DNA from: Papio anubis
Taxonomy: Eukaryota; Chordata; Mammalia; Primates; Cercopithecidae
Assembly (NCBI RefSeq): GCF_008728515.1
Contig: NC_044984.1
Coordinates: 96,395,181 to 96,459,180 of the forward strand
DNA length: 64,000 bases
Reading direction: 5' to 3'
This document shows, piece by piece, positions 42,201 to 47,430 of the stretch. The translations under genes were made by a program, and so were the position numbers. The first letter of the stretch is position 1; every line of letters starts with the position of its first letter. Under the pieces are notes generated by a model. That model was not told where the DNA came from. It did no database searches and saw nothing but the letters and a program-made list of their open reading frames with translations.

Positions 42201-44051
42201 TTGCATTTCTGATGTCACAATACTGTAAGATTCAGAATTGCCGCTGGGCATGATGGCTCACGCCTGCAATCCCAGCACTTTGGGAAGCTGAGGCAGGCGG
42301 ATCACGAGGTCAGGAGTTCAAGACCAGCCTGACCAACATGGTGAAACCCTGTCTCTACTAAAAATACAAAAAAGTTAGCTGGGCATGATGGCACGCACCT
42401 GTAATCCCAGCTACTCAGGAGGCTGAGGCAGGATAATCGCTTGAAGTCAGGAGGCAGAGGTTGCAGTGAGCAGAGATCGCACCACTGCACTCCAACCTGG
42501 GTGACACAGCAAGACTCCATATCAAAAAAAAAAAAAAAAAAGATACAGAATTGCCTTTTCAGTAAAGGAGGAAATAACATTTATAATGATATAATATCAC
42601 TTTAGTGATAGTTATTTTAAACCTTAGAAAATTGGACACTTCCAAATTACTGTATTAATTATAATTTGAGAAATACAGTTCTATTAATAATATTCTGATA
42701 GGCCAGGAAGGGTGGCTCACACCTGTAATCCCAGCACTTTGGGAGGCCAAGGTGGGCGGATGACATAAGGTCTGGAGTTCGAGACCAGTCTGGCCAACAT
42801 CATGAAACCCCCTACTAAAAATACAAAAATTAGCTGGGGGTGGTGGCGCATGCCTCTAATCCCAACTACTCAGGAGGCTGAGGCAGGAGAATCAATTGAA
42901 CCCAGGAGATGAAGGCTGTAGTGAGCCAAGGTCACACCAGTGCACTCCAGCCTGGGCGACCAAGCAAGACTCTGTCTCAAAAAAAAAAATAATAATAATA
43001 ATAAAAATAATAATATTCTGACAGACAAAGGATTAGCCAGATAGTCCTGACGCTTGAACCTTTGTTGTTCAAAGTCTCTCTTATATGTAAAACTAGTTTT
43101 CCTCTGCGAAAACATGGTTTATGTTCACCACAAAGCAATGTTACTTTGGTGATTAAATCTGAGAGTGTTACCATTGCCCATATCAATGACAACTAAAACA
43201 TATATATGGATTACAATGTTGTCAGATGCCCTCTTAGAATTTTACACATACTAAAATTTGAGCATTGTTTTCCTCTTTTTTACAGGAGAGGCTAAATATC
43301 TCATTCAAGGTCTCATAGCTAGTAAGAAGTAAGTAAAGCAGGAGTAAACATGTAGGCATTCTAGTTCTAGAATTCACGCTCTTAATAGCGATGCTTAACT
43401 GCCTCCTCAATTAATAAGACTCCATACTCTGCATACTTCAGATGCACAAAAAGTATGACAGCATACTAATAGGAAAGCTGAATATTATAAAAGCTATAAA
43501 ATCTCCTGGAAGATCATTTTCCAGGCTCTCAATATTAGCTGGTTTCGTATGTCAAAGCAGGATGTAGAAAAACCGTAATTAATTGGGTCTCATTTATATT
43601 GTTTTTTTTCCTGTACATACCATTGTTCAGTTAATCATAGCCTTCAGTTATCAGAATATTCCATTAATGATCATGAAGCAAAAGAGAAGCCTCATACTAT
43701 TCTTTTTCACTATCTATATAATGTTTACATAAATCTCAGGCACATATAACTGGGAACATCTTTCTCTATGGGTGTTATCTTTTTTTTTTTTAATATTCAA
43801 ACTCAATATACTTTCTAAGTTTAGATTTGGTTTGTGTAAGTTCTCTTATCAGTGAAATATGTTCACTGTCATTCGGTGCAGTTTTGTAGACTAACCTGAA
43901 ACGTACACGTGCCAATGACCACATAATTATTGCCACCATATGCAATTAGGTTTCCTGAATCCCCATTCTCAAAGGGATTAAATTCTACCACATGCACATA
44001 ATCTTCACAATCCACAGTGTAGGCAGCATTTCTTGAGGCATCTTGCTTCAT
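193..44051 (-). CDS. NUP37: NUP37, nucleoporin 37 (residues 1-289 of 326; 3' end outside window)
   Basis: WD-repeat subunit of the Nup107-160 (Y) complex, which scaffolds the nuclear pore and also sits at mitotic kinetochores; NUP37 contacts NUP160 (family knowledge). Eight coding exons on the minus strand were joined by eye: 44051-43896, 37772-37648, 26600-26528, 24660-24566, 11063-10973, 2692-2511, 2034-1984 and 286-193. They total 867 nt, or 289 codons, without a stop, and every join is GT-AG and in frame. Propeller signatures include Gly122-His123 followed by Arg-Ile-Trp-Asn at 150-153, Ile-Arg-Phe-Tyr-Asp at 190-194, and a Trp-Asp pair at 235-236. The ATG at 44051 is chosen because it opens the known N-terminus (MKQDASRNAAYT); an in-frame TTG upstream is ignored. 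The remaining 37 or so residues must lie left of base 1. It is divergent from PARPBP and shares its promoter. Identification rests on recognising the human protein and is very secure. Confidence 0.97.
361..670 (-). mobile_element. Alu, old (AluJ-like), antisense
   Basis: T run, then GAGACAGAGTCTTGCTCTGTC, running back to the Alu head. It is divergent and has an internal T run separating the two monomers. Confidence 0.9.
1560..1800 (+). mobile_element. Old L1 (L1M) 3' fragment
   Basis: Contains degenerate versions of the L1 3' motif 'aatggagtattatgaaaaagaa...ttaagtgaaaa...' and 'agtggttacatg'. Heavily decayed. Confidence 0.45.
1984..2034 (-). CDS. NUP37: NUP37 exon 8 (residues 241-257, split Arg258)
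   Basis: 51-nt micro-scale exon with no long open frame of its own. The acceptor ends ATCTTTTAG and the donor is TTCAG|GTAATG. It completes Ser241 and encodes Tyr-Pro-Gln-Asn-Lys-Arg-Pro-Val-His-Met, matching the human protein and restoring frame between exons 7 and 9. Confidence 0.95.
2511..2692 (-). CDS. NUP37: NUP37 exon 7 (residues 181-240, split Ser241)
   Basis: 182 nt. The acceptor ends TGTCTTACAG and the donor is CCAG|GTACTT. It encodes two blade edges, Ile-Arg-Phe-Tyr-Asp-Leu (190-195) and Trp-Leu-Ile-Trp-Asp (232-236). It ends two bases into Ser241. A 14-base A run (T on the plus strand, 2468-2480) lies just inside the following intron. Confidence 0.97.
2800..3150. mobile_element. 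Ancient DNA-transposon-like element with inverted ends
   Basis: The left end reads ACAGGTTGAGCATTCC and the right end is its imperfect inverse (GGATCTTCAACCTAT). Internal 'ccaaaatctgaaa' motifs are common in primate genomes. I recognise the repeat but cannot assign the family. The 75-codon frame inside (2924-3151) is not a gene. Confidence 0.6.
3234..3551 (+). mobile_element. Alu (full length) with a poly(T) instead of poly(A) end
   Basis: Head GGCTGGGTGTGGTGGCTC, 27-base middle A run at 3354-3380, body to GAAACTCCATC, then 21 T. Imperfect 12-bp flanking repeats, GATTCAAGATTT (left, 3222-3233) and GGTTCGAGATTT (right, 3559-3570), show one complete insertion. Confidence 0.9.
3775..3985 (+). 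mobile_element. MIR SINE fragment
   Basis: Shows 'gctgagtgactgccatgtgac...ctcatttctaaaatgg', the MIR core, followed by the 3' 'attaaatagtaatg' region. Confidence 0.75.
4345..4490 (+). mobile_element. MIR SINE fragment
   Basis: 'gagtaacctggagttagctttcctatctgtaaaatggagg' is a decayed MIR core. Confidence 0.6.
5478..5625 (+). mobile_element. Alu right-arm fragment (FRAM-like)
   Basis: Begins inside the Alu at 'ttagccaggcgaggtgg' and ends at an A-rich CAAAAACAAAACAAAC tail. The left monomer is absent. Confidence 0.8.
5735..5940 (-). mobile_element. MIR SINE, antisense
   Basis: 'cccatttttcagatgagactgtggctcaaagtg...' is the reversed MIR core. Confidence 0.7.
6185..6425 (+). mobile_element. MIR SINE
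   Basis: From 'gccagactgcttggat' through 'gatcttgggcaaactgcttacctttctgtg' to 'gcaggcactcaacaaacactggctattat', nearly the whole MIR consensus. Confidence 0.8.
6660..6895 (+). mobile_element. MIR SINE
   Basis: 'gtgtgactttgggcaaaatgcttta...' and 'attcaacaaatgttaa' at the 3' end. The Alu at 6900 inserted at its edge. Confidence 0.8.
6900..7175 (-). mobile_element. Alu, antisense
   Basis: Begins with a T run and TTTTGAGACAGAGTCTCATT and ends at the reversed head. It has a small internal deletion in the right arm. Confidence 0.95.
7548..7608. repeat. Three-copy short tandem repeat (AGAGCACTGAAA unit)
   Basis: 'agagcactgaaa' occurs three times at about 20-bp spacing, each followed by a variant of '(t/c)gattg'. 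NUP37 intron 6. Confidence 0.85.
7640..7862 (-). mobile_element. MIR SINE, antisense
   Basis: 'gagtacttactatgtgct' through 'agtaacttgtcagagatcacatagctagtaagtgg' to 'ctcttaaccac', a nearly complete reversed MIR. Confidence 0.8.
9252..9475 (+). mobile_element. MIR SINE, well preserved
   Basis: 'cttactagctgtgtgaccttgg', 'ccttatctgtaaaatgggg' and 'aggactaaataa' are close to the consensus core. Confidence 0.85.
9543..9925 (+). mobile_element. Alu interrupted by about 90 bp of non-Alu DNA
   Basis: Head GGCCAGTGCGGTGGCTCAC to an A tail, flanked by GCATGAAGAC / GTATGAAGAC duplications. In the right arm, 'gcagtga' at 9770 is followed by about 90 bp of foreign sequence before 'tgccactgcactcc' at 9863; about 10 bp of Alu is missing there. 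Confidence 0.9.
10318..10640 (+). mobile_element. Alu
   Basis: Head GGCCAGGTATGGTGGCTC to an A-rich tail. TGCCTACTG-type duplications lie either side (near 10308 and 10648). An 18-base A run at 10286-10303 precedes it. Confidence 0.95.
10973..11063 (-). CDS. NUP37: NUP37 exon 6 (residues 150-180)
   Basis: 91 nt. The acceptor ends TCTGTTAG. The exon finishes the blade with Ile-Trp-Asn and continues to Glu-Glu-Thr-Phe-Lys180 in phase 0. The donor reads TTTTAAG|GTTATT, poor at +3 to +6. Because 91 is not a multiple of three, skipping it would shift the frame. Confidence 0.95.
12016..12352 (+). mobile_element. Alu with (AAC)n/(AGC)n tail
   Basis: 'tgacatggctcatgcctgtaatcc' to 'ccctgtctcaaaacaacaacaacag', with an extra dozen or so bases in the right arm ('aatggcaggctgacg'). 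Confidence 0.92.
13148..13443 (-). mobile_element. Alu (young, AluS/Y-like), antisense
   Basis: Close to consensus from GAGACAGAGTCTGGCTCTGTC to GAGCCACCGCGCCC. Confidence 0.96.
13845..14515 (-). mobile_element. Old L1 ORF2 3' region, antisense, with (CA)n
   Basis: 'gacatttaggttgtttccaattttt' and 'gctgctataagc...ggaattgctggatcac' are the reversed L1 ORF2 C-terminal region. A (CA)n tract sits at 14357-14379. Frames here are L1 shadows. Confidence 0.7.
15509..15815 (+). mobile_element. Alu
   Basis: GGCCGGGCACTGTGGCTCAC head, tail AAAAAAAAACCAAAAACC. Confidence 0.95.
15830..19690. other. Unique AT-rich intron, nothing recognised
   Basis: NUP37 intron 5. No exon-like frame, no Alu, no clear LINE and no RNA gene was seen in this 3.9 kb. 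The short frames here have no coding character. Confidence 0.6.
19725..19835. repeat. AT/CA-rich low-complexity tract
   Basis: Mixed TATATG, CACATA and ACATGTATA units. Confidence 0.7.
20015..20200. repeat. AT-rich array of direct and inverted 25-35 bp units
   Basis: Three degenerate copies of 'agtatatatatacttactttttctgtaag' followed by an inverted copy ('catacagaaatagtaagtatctatatac'). Two more copies of 'agagcattttctaagc...ctactaccag' follow to 20260. Confidence 0.8.
20780..20885 (+). mobile_element. MIR 3' fragment
   Basis: 'gaggattaaatgagtgaattc' and 'atagtgcctggtcacata' are MIR 3'-half motifs. Confidence 0.6.
20890..21080. mobile_element. MER5-like (hAT-Charlie) DNA transposon fragment
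   Basis: 'ggggctatttttggttgtcctgattattggggtgc' and 'gccagtgatgct' resemble the MER5/Charlie internal sequence. Strongly decayed. Confidence 0.5.
21090..22130. other. Unique intronic sequence, nothing recognised
   Basis: NUP37 intron 5. Read on both strands without finding an exon, repeat or RNA gene. Confidence 0.5.
22136..22198. repeat. Perfect 20-bp inverted repeat with 23-bp loop
   Basis: ACATATGTGATAATGTAAGA at 22136-22155 and its exact complement at 22179-22198. Would form a 20-bp stem. Confidence 0.92.
22400..22780. mobile_element. Ancient interspersed repeat, family not assigned
   Basis: 'atctcagtggtttacaaaaataag...ttcttgcacatgggtct' resembles a widespread old mammalian repeat that also seems present at about 46300-46860. 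I cannot name it safely. Confidence 0.4.
23999..24294 (-). mobile_element. Alu, antisense
   Basis: TTTTTTTTTGAGATGGTGTATCG to the reversed head, preceded by a short (GT)n. Confidence 0.95.
24566..24660 (-). CDS. NUP37: NUP37 exon 5 (residues 119-149, split Arg150)
   Basis: 95 nt. The acceptor ends CTGTTAG and the donor is TGTAG|GTATGT. It carries the clearest WD signature: Gly122-His123 at the start of the blade and Asp-Asp-His-Thr-Cys before the split Arg150. The blade closes in exon 6 with Ile-Trp-Asn. Confidence 0.96.
24998..25088. repeat. Tandem repeat of TTTTTAGGGTACTGAGG-type units
   Basis: Four to five imperfect copies of 'actttttagggtact(gagggt)' in NUP37 intron 4. Confidence 0.85.
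25915..26168 (-). mobile_element. MIR SINE, antisense
   Basis: 'gtttactatgtatcaacattattctaagtgttttatatga' to 'gctcttaaccactttgg', nearly complete. Confidence 0.8.
26528..26600 (-). CDS. NUP37: NUP37 exon 4 (residues 94-118)
   Basis: 73 nt. The acceptor is a long T tract ending TTCCAG, and the donor is AAG|GTATGT. It encodes the strand Met-Lys-Ile-Arg-Leu-Phe-Thr-Ser-Asp (102-110), typical of the last strands of a WD blade. It ends in phase 0 after Lys118. Confidence 0.96.
27219..27519 (-). mobile_element. Alu, antisense
   Basis: T/C-rich run then GAGACAGTCTTGCTTTGTC, near consensus to GCCACTGCGCCCGGCC. Confidence 0.96.
27895..29116 (-). mobile_element. L1 ORF2 3' portion, antisense (truncated at both ends)
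   Basis: Reversed ORF2 sequence from 'ttctttgcccatttttaaat' to 'tctggctaggacttcaagtactatgttg'. Many stops. It is followed immediately by a sense piece of the same ORF, so it is one inverted insertion. Confidence 0.88.
29117..29515 (+). mobile_element. Inverted 5' segment of the preceding L1 (ORF2, sense)
   Basis: 'gcaaaatactagcaaac...caccatgatcaagtggg' to 'ggaagtctagccagagcaat' reads as ORF2 on the plus strand. Its end repeats, in opposite orientation, the last 24 or so bases of the antisense piece (29082-29105). Confidence 0.85.
29520..30655 (-). mobile_element. Second, older L1 ORF2 3' portion, antisense
   Basis: 'tttttaattttctgaggaacc' to 'gcaatgttttgtagttttcagt' covers part of the same ORF2 region again, so it is a separate copy. 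Confidence 0.85.
30753..31050 (+). mobile_element. Alu without an A tail
   Basis: TCGGGTGCAGTGGCTTATG to 'gaaactctgtctg', after which unique DNA follows directly. Confidence 0.92.
31095..31409 (+). mobile_element. Alu with (CAAAA)n tail
   Basis: GGCTGGGCACAGTGGCTCCC head, near consensus, A-rich tail of CAAAA units. Confidence 0.95.
31430..31835 (+). mobile_element. MaLR LTR (MLT1-like), solo
   Basis: 'gcaaacatgattaaattaaaggatactgagatgatcatcctgg', 'gggtgggccc' and 'cctccagaactgtgataataaatt' are MaLR LTR landmarks, with AATAAA near 31767. Decayed; no internal viral region alongside. Confidence 0.7.
31960..32100 (+). mobile_element. MIR fragment
   Basis: 'ctcagggctcagtttcctcctcaataaagtaaaggagactgg' is a MIR core remnant. 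Confidence 0.55.
32225..32765 (+). mobile_element. Solo LTR of an ERV1-like retrovirus, family not assigned
   Basis: Promoter-like TATAAA at 32584 and a polyadenylation signal AATAAA at 32658 ('gcacctgaataaagccttcttccc'), ending 'tttggtaaca' near 32756. That is the U3-R-U5 layout. No gag, pol or env frame flanks it. Confidence 0.65.
33075..33575 (+). mobile_element. Old L1 3' end fragment
   Basis: 'cgaaatactacatagtaataaataat...aacatggatgaatctcatata' is typical of L1M 3' ends. Decayed. Confidence 0.6.
33584..34146 (+). mobile_element. ERVL-type LTR (MLT2-like), solo
   Basis: Starts 'tgctggttaatattaagtgtcaacttg', includes 'aatgtgggtgggcacgatccaat', and ends 'ctctagagaaccctaataca'. All are landmarks of the HERV-L LTR family. 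No internal sequence is adjacent. Confidence 0.75.
34150..35750. other. Unique AT-rich intron, no gene seen
   Basis: NUP37 intron 3. Perhaps decayed repeat around 34900-35110 (T/A-rich), otherwise nothing recognised. Confidence 0.5.
35757..36055 (+). mobile_element. Alu
   Basis: GGCTGGGCACAGTGGCTCAAG head, tail of 12 A. Confidence 0.93.
36085..36393 (+). mobile_element. Alu with (ATGA)n tail
   Basis: GGCCAGGTATGGTGACTGATG head. A small repeat of 'cagtttgtagggacaggcaaatccctgtccctacaaa' forms a local hairpin in the left arm. The tail is AATGAATGAATGA. Confidence 0.9.
36415..36965 (+). mobile_element. Old L1 3' end fragment
   Basis: 'tctaccctgtgactcagcaattctactcctaagat', 'gattccacttacatgaagttctagaataggcaaaactga' and 'tttgtcaaaactgatcaaactgtaccctt' are L1M 3' landmarks. 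Confidence 0.75.
37648..37772 (-). CDS. NUP37: NUP37 exon 3 (residues 53-94, split Lys94)
   Basis: 125 nt. The acceptor ends CTTAG and the exon opens with the acidic run Glu-Glu-Glu-Ala-Asp-Val-Glu at residues 53-59. The donor is CAA|GTAAGT, near consensus. The exon ends two bases into codon 94 (AA|A, Lys). This completes propeller blade 1 and starts blade 2. Confidence 0.96.
38050..38190 (+). mobile_element. Alu left monomer (FLAM-like)
   Basis: 'ggtcaggtgtgttggctcatgtc' through 'cagactgggcaacatagtgagacctgtctctac' then an A-rich end. No right arm. Confidence 0.85.
38195..40190. other. Unique intronic sequence, no gene seen
   Basis: NUP37 intron 2. No repeat recognised with confidence and no exon signals supported. 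Confidence 0.5.
40215..40470 (-). mobile_element. CR1/L3-like LINE 3' fragment, antisense
   Basis: 'gaacatttccagtgagagggaactagctacttctttggaaagtttattcaattgg...attagaagagttcttaacgttaagcc' follows the reversed CR1/L3 3' end. Very old. Confidence 0.5.
40770..40880. mobile_element. Old DNA-transposon fragment (probably hAT-Charlie)
   Basis: 'gtctgatatggtagccactagccatatagg...cacgtgaaatgtggctagtt' is a familiar dispersed repeat; family uncertain. Confidence 0.5.
41110..42240. other. Unique intronic sequence, no gene seen
   Basis: NUP37 intron 2. Includes a pyrimidine-rich stretch (about 41650-41770, C/T with few purines) but nothing gene-like. Confidence 0.5.
42243..42541 (+). mobile_element. Alu
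   Basis: GCTGGGCATGATGGCTCACG head, 18-base A tail. Confidence 0.96.
42702..43013 (+). mobile_element. Alu with (AAT)n tail
   Basis: GGCCAGGAAGGGTGGCTCAC head. The tail grades into an (AAT)n microsatellite at 42989-43013. Confidence 0.95.
43275..43425 (-). mobile_element. MIR fragment, antisense
   Basis: 'aaggtctcatagctagtaagaagtaagtaaagcagg' and 'gctcttaatagcgatgc'. Confidence 0.65.
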
Positions 44052-44116
44052 CTTGTATGTCAAAATTCAAGCAGTTGTGAAAATTAAATAGCCTTCTACT
44101 GGACAAGGTCACGAAA
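43896..44116 (-). CDS. NUP37: NUP37 exon 2 (end of 5' UTR, start codon, residues 1-52)
   Basis: The acceptor is a pyrimidine-poor tract ending CCACAG, with the exon starting at 44116. There are 65 nt of UTR before ATG at 44051-44049. Coding runs to the CAG for Gln52 at 43896, followed by donor GTTAGT (T at +3). Phase 0. The peptide holds the first propeller strands, with Asn-Leu-Ile-Ala-Tyr-Gly-Gly near residues 34-40. Confidence 0.95.
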
Positions 44117-44439
44117 CTGTGGATTACAGCACAGGTACAATTAGAATGGTTGAAGTGTTAGTCATTAAACAAATGCATCAAAATAAGGTTGTGGTGTTAC
44201 AATGAGACAGAAAGCTCAAAAGAAACATTTAAAGTACTTATCAAGGGACAGAAACTGAAGGAAAAATATTAAATCTAGTTATTAATGGTTCCACATTGGC
44301 TCTACAGCTTTTTCCCGTATCTGTGATTCTAGCAGACAAAAACACCATAAAGTTCTGTTTAGATTATCTAAAACAAAAAGTATTCCATCTGAAGATGGAA
44401 TCATTTTAATAGCAAATATGTTAATAAAAATAACTTTTA

Positions 44440-44615
44440 TGAACCACTATTTGCAGGTGCCACATTAAGGATTTCACTGACATGACCACATCTAGTATCT
44501 GTACAAATCTAAAGGCAGGTACTACCTCTGGTCTCCATTTTGCAGATGGAGAAACTGTAGCTTCAGTAAGTTAACTAACTTGCCAAGCTTGTAAGCAGGG
44601 CCAGGATTTGGAAGA
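44440..44615 (-). mobile_element. MIR fragment, antisense
   Basis: 'ctccattttgcagatggagaaactgtagc' and 'aacttgccaagcttgtaagcagggccaggatttgg'. NUP37 intron 1. Confidence 0.7.
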
Positions 44616-44782
44616 CTTCATTGTGTGTGGAGAACCAGTGCTAATGAAGAAAAAAACAGCCTTCTGGCTTAAAGGAGACCACAATTTAGCGATAGTTATG
44701 ACTCAACGTGAAAAGGGCTACAATATAAACAGATACAAAATACAGGATCTGTTGTAAGGAGTGCCAAAATTTGTGATACAAA

Positions 44783-44962
44783 AATAATGTTCGGGGGGCT
44801 GGGGGAAGGGAGAGCATCAGGATAAATAGCTAATGCATGTGGAGCTTAATACTTAGGTGATGGGTTGACAAGCGCAGCAAACCACCATAGCACACGTTTA
44901 CCTTTGTAATAAACCTACACGTCCCGCACACGTATCCCAGAACTTAAAATAAAATTTAAAAT
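44783..44962 (+). mobile_element. L1 3' end, 5'-truncated (about 180 bp)
   Basis: 'agggagagcatcaggataaatagctaatgcatgtgg' to 'acgtatcccagaacttaaaataaaat', the L1 3' UTR. It lies in NUP37 intron 1, antisense to NUP37. Confidence 0.88.
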
Positions 44963-45596
44963 AGTAATATTCTTAAAACTAGGCACAAGACTTTAACCGT
45001 CAGGGACTAGTGTGCACTCTGGAAGTAGCATTCCCACAGGAGAATTATGGGTTTTAGAGTTTTTGGTTTTTTAAAAAATTCGACACAAGCGTTGTCCTGA
45101 AAACAGACGGGCTCAGTAACAAACATATCAAGCATCTTAACAGCATCTACTGAGAATCAGATGAGTCCCACCTCGAGACGCTTATAAACTAGTAACCTTA
45201 GGAATGGACATCCGGGACTGAAAACTTGTTAAGGGTGACCAGCAAGTGTTAGGGACAGGGAGGCAGAGAGGTATAGGAAGTGCAAGAGATTCGAGGTCAG
45301 GATATTGTGCAGTTCCCACACCTACTGCTCATTAAAGCAGTGCCCAGGGCCTCACCATACACGTTCGGCAGGACTTGCCCCTGTAAAACTAGAAGGGCAG
45401 AGAAGAAGGGAGGGAACAAGATAACTCCCTGCAATGAGCCCCGACACCTCTCCCGGGCCAGGCGAGTTCCTCAAGACCCCGCTCCCACCTCCCGGGGCCC
45501 GAGGTGGGAAGGAAGAACTCCTGGGGATAGAATGGCAGGGCTGGGCGGCCGGCAGAAAAGCATCACGGCCTCTTGGGCTCCCCGCTCGATACGCAC

Positions 45597-45690
45597 CGCA
45601 GAGCGCCGGGAACCGACCAGAGACAAGCCGGTCTTCGTTGGGGGCTGCTGCGACGCGCTCTGGCTCTGCTTCCGGGTCGGAGGGCGAGCA
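45597..45690 (-). other. NUP37: NUP37 exon 1 (5' UTR), 5' boundary approximate
   Basis: On the minus strand the GC-rich leader runs to CTGCG, then GTGCGT, a reasonable donor with the intron starting at 45596. Exon 2 begins with an acceptor at 44117, so a non-coding first exon in the CpG island is required and this is the best placed donor. The transcription start was not read from the sequence; the 45690 edge is a guess just inside the inverted CCAAT box. An alternative donor (GTGGGA near 45485) cannot be excluded. Confidence 0.55.
45669..45675 (-). promoter_or_regulatory. ETS/GABP-like site CCGGAAG
   Basis: CTTCCGG on the plus strand reads CCGGAAG on the minus strand. This is the core of ETS-family sites frequent in divergent CpG promoters. 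It lies inside or just upstream of NUP37 exon 1. Confidence 0.55.
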
Positions 45691-45695
45691 CAGCG

Positions 45696-45727
45696 ATTGG
45701 CTCCCGAGGTCTCCCGCGAGGTTTGAA
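45696..45727 (+). promoter_or_regulatory. Inverted CCAAT box, CDE-like GC element and CHR (TTTGAA)
   Basis: ATTGG (inverted CCAAT, NF-Y type, in GATTGGCT) is at 45696-45700. CCCGC is at 45713-45717, then a 4-bp spacer, then TTTGAA at 45722-45727. CCAAT plus CDE/CHR with a 4-nt CDE-CHR gap is the known signature of DREAM/MuvB-regulated G2/M promoters. The order faces PARPBP. Binding is inferred only. Confidence 0.6.
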
Positions 45728-45772
45728 ATGTATTCAGCGGCGGCTGAGGCGGCCGTGGGAGGGCGTCCTTAG
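45728..45772 (+). other. Possible 14-codon upstream ORF in the PARPBP leader
   Basis: ATG at 45728 directly after the CHR-like site, 14 codons (MYSAAAEAAVGGRP) and stop TAG at 45770-45772, all before the exon 1 donor. It is in a transcript only if the start site lies at or upstream of 45728, which is not known. Confidence 0.25.
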
Positions 45773-45823
45773 GGGAACTTTCCGCAAGCTCAAGCGTACG
45801 TCTTCGAGTCTACCCCTAACCAG
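45735..45823 (+). other. PARPBP: PARPBP exon 1 (5' UTR), 5' boundary approximate
   Basis: The GC-rich leader ends AACCAG|GTAAAT, a strong donor with the intron starting at 45824. It lies directly downstream of the CHR-like TTTGAA and 1.45 kb before the ATG exon. The start position was not determined from sequence. Confidence 0.7.
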
Positions 45824-46109
45824 GTAAATCTCGCGTCTGCCCCACCCGCACTGTCGCATTTTTAAGTGATGTTTCAGGCTGTGGCTTTTGAGGGTGTTTT
45901 GCACTATAATACCCGGTCGTAGCAAAGTGCTGTGGGACCGAAGTATTATGGTGCAGTGACTTCGCGCTCGAGTCTGGTTGGGCCTGGGGGCTGTAGGTGG
46001 AGTTCACAGTATCTAGCGATGGAGCTGGAAGGTCCTGAGGGTTCGTCTGCAGCTTGGAAGACAGGCCGATAACTGATTAGTTACAGTTTAATATGATGCT
46101 TTAGGAACA

Positions 46110-46265
46110 CAGCTTATAGAGTTAGACGTCTTAAGTTTACACTGTTTGTCCACTTACAAGCTGAGAGACATGGAGGATATTAGGTAAAATGAGGATAGTA
46201 ACAGACCTGTCTTATTGGACACTTATGAGAATTGAGTGAGGTAATCAATATTAAGCTTTTGAAAA
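46110..46265 (+). mobile_element. MIR fragment
   Basis: 'tccacttacaagctgagagacatgg' and 'aaaatgaggatagtaacagacctg'. PARPBP intron 1. Confidence 0.55.
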
Positions 46266-46299
46266 GCATCTCCACCAAGTAAGCTCCTAAATATTAGTT

Positions 46300-46860
46300 A
46301 TTTTATTGGTTATGTAGTACAATGTAACAAACCATTTCAAAAGTTAAGGTTTTAAAATAACCCTTTCCTTCTGATTCTGTGGATCAGCAGTTTGGGTGGG
46401 ACACTGCTAGGTGATACTCTGGTGGTCACGCAGGACACAATTCCTCCAGTAACCTGTTGTGACAACACATGTGAATTATCTACCAGGGAAGCTTATTAGA
46501 GACTCCATGCCCAGGGTTTTTATTGGGGGCTAAGTGCAAAGGCATCCACTGTCTGACATGTACCAAAATTCCAGACTCGCAAGTGTTTAGCATAAACTAT
46601 ATTGTTTGAATGAACAATTTAGCCCAGTGAACCACTCTTACTGGAAACGCTCCTGAAATCTAAGTTCCCAGACTGAACTCCAGCTTCAAAGGAGAGCATT
46701 CAGGCCTATTGTATTAGTACTTCTGCACATACCACTTAAGGCCTAAGCTCAACTCCCACAGCGTCATTCTTGCCACATTCTATTGGTTAAATCAAGTCAC
46801 GAGGCTGGTCCAGATTCAAACAGGTAGAAAAATAGGCCACCTCTTTTGGGACAATGTAGG
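46300..46860. mobile_element. Ancient interspersed repeat, family not assigned
   Basis: 'gtagtacaatgtaacaaaccatttcaaaagttaagg...ctgattctgtggatcagcagtttgg' resembles a common old mammalian repeat and the one at 22400-22780. Confidence 0.4.
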
Positions 46861-46881
46861 ATGGGAAGAAATTGGCTTTTT

Positions 46882-46905
46882 AGTTTTTTTTTTTTTTTTT
46901 TTTTT
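46882..46905. repeat. T homopolymer
   Basis: About 24 T in a row in PARPBP intron 1, with no Alu attached. Confidence 0.9.
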
Positions 46906-47274
46906 CCAATTTATCAGATATTACCTATCTCAAAACAAATATATATATTTAAATACAACTTTAATTAGTTATGTTCATAATTATAAGTTCGCAGTAAATT
47001 TGCATGTCTGTTTTTGTGTGAATTTTCAGAATTGAAGGCTGCATTTTGTTCTTTCAAAAGGTTTGGCTTAAGAAACCAAAGGGAAGGGAAATATGATTGA
47101 GCAGAAATTGTATTATTTTGTTTTCCTAAATGTAATTAAAAGCAATCTTGGTAAATACGAAATGACCTCTCATTCACTATATATTTTTCTCTATCTGTGC
47201 TTGCCTATACATGTTAAATGTTAATTTCCAGTTAACGTAAGGTACTTTAACTTTGTATTCTGTCCTACTTTAAG

Positions 47275-47430
47275 ATAATGGCTGTGCTTAATCAGAAGTC
47301 TGTCCTGGATATGATTAAAGAGTTTCGAAAGAACTGGCGTGGTCTTTGTAACTCTGAGAGAACTACGCTATGTGGTGCAGACTCCATGCTCTTGGCATTG
47401 CAGCTTTCTATGGCAGAGAACAACAAACAG
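47275..47430 (+). CDS. PARPBP: PARPBP exon 2 (ATG, residues 1-51)
   Basis: The acceptor ends CCTACTTTAAG and is followed by ATA, then ATG at 47278. It codes for 51 residues ending Asn-Asn-Lys-Gln, then donor CAG|GTTGGT (T at +3 but G at +5). 153 coding nt, phase 0. Confidence 0.95.

Larger units (their letters stand above)
45440..45850. promoter_or_regulatory. CpG-rich bidirectional promoter shared by NUP37 and PARPBP
   Basis: This is the only stretch of the window rich in CpG; base composition switches from about 60% AT to strongly GC. It separates two head-to-head first exons by under roughly 150 bp and has no TATA box at either start. The layout is that of a housekeeping or proliferation-linked divergent promoter. 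Open reading frames crossing it (for example 45280-45726) are chance frames in GC-rich DNA. Confidence 0.9.

Noticed and set aside
43869..44063. Start of NUP37 at the in-frame TTG four codons upstream
   Set aside because: Human NUP37 starts at the ATG at 44051, and TTG is not a normal eukaryotic start. The tail after Gln52 is intron.
45280..45827. Overlapping plus-strand frames of 84-148 codons
   Set aside because: They lie over the CpG island, promoter and first exons. GC-rich DNA has few stops; no homology or splice logic supports coding.
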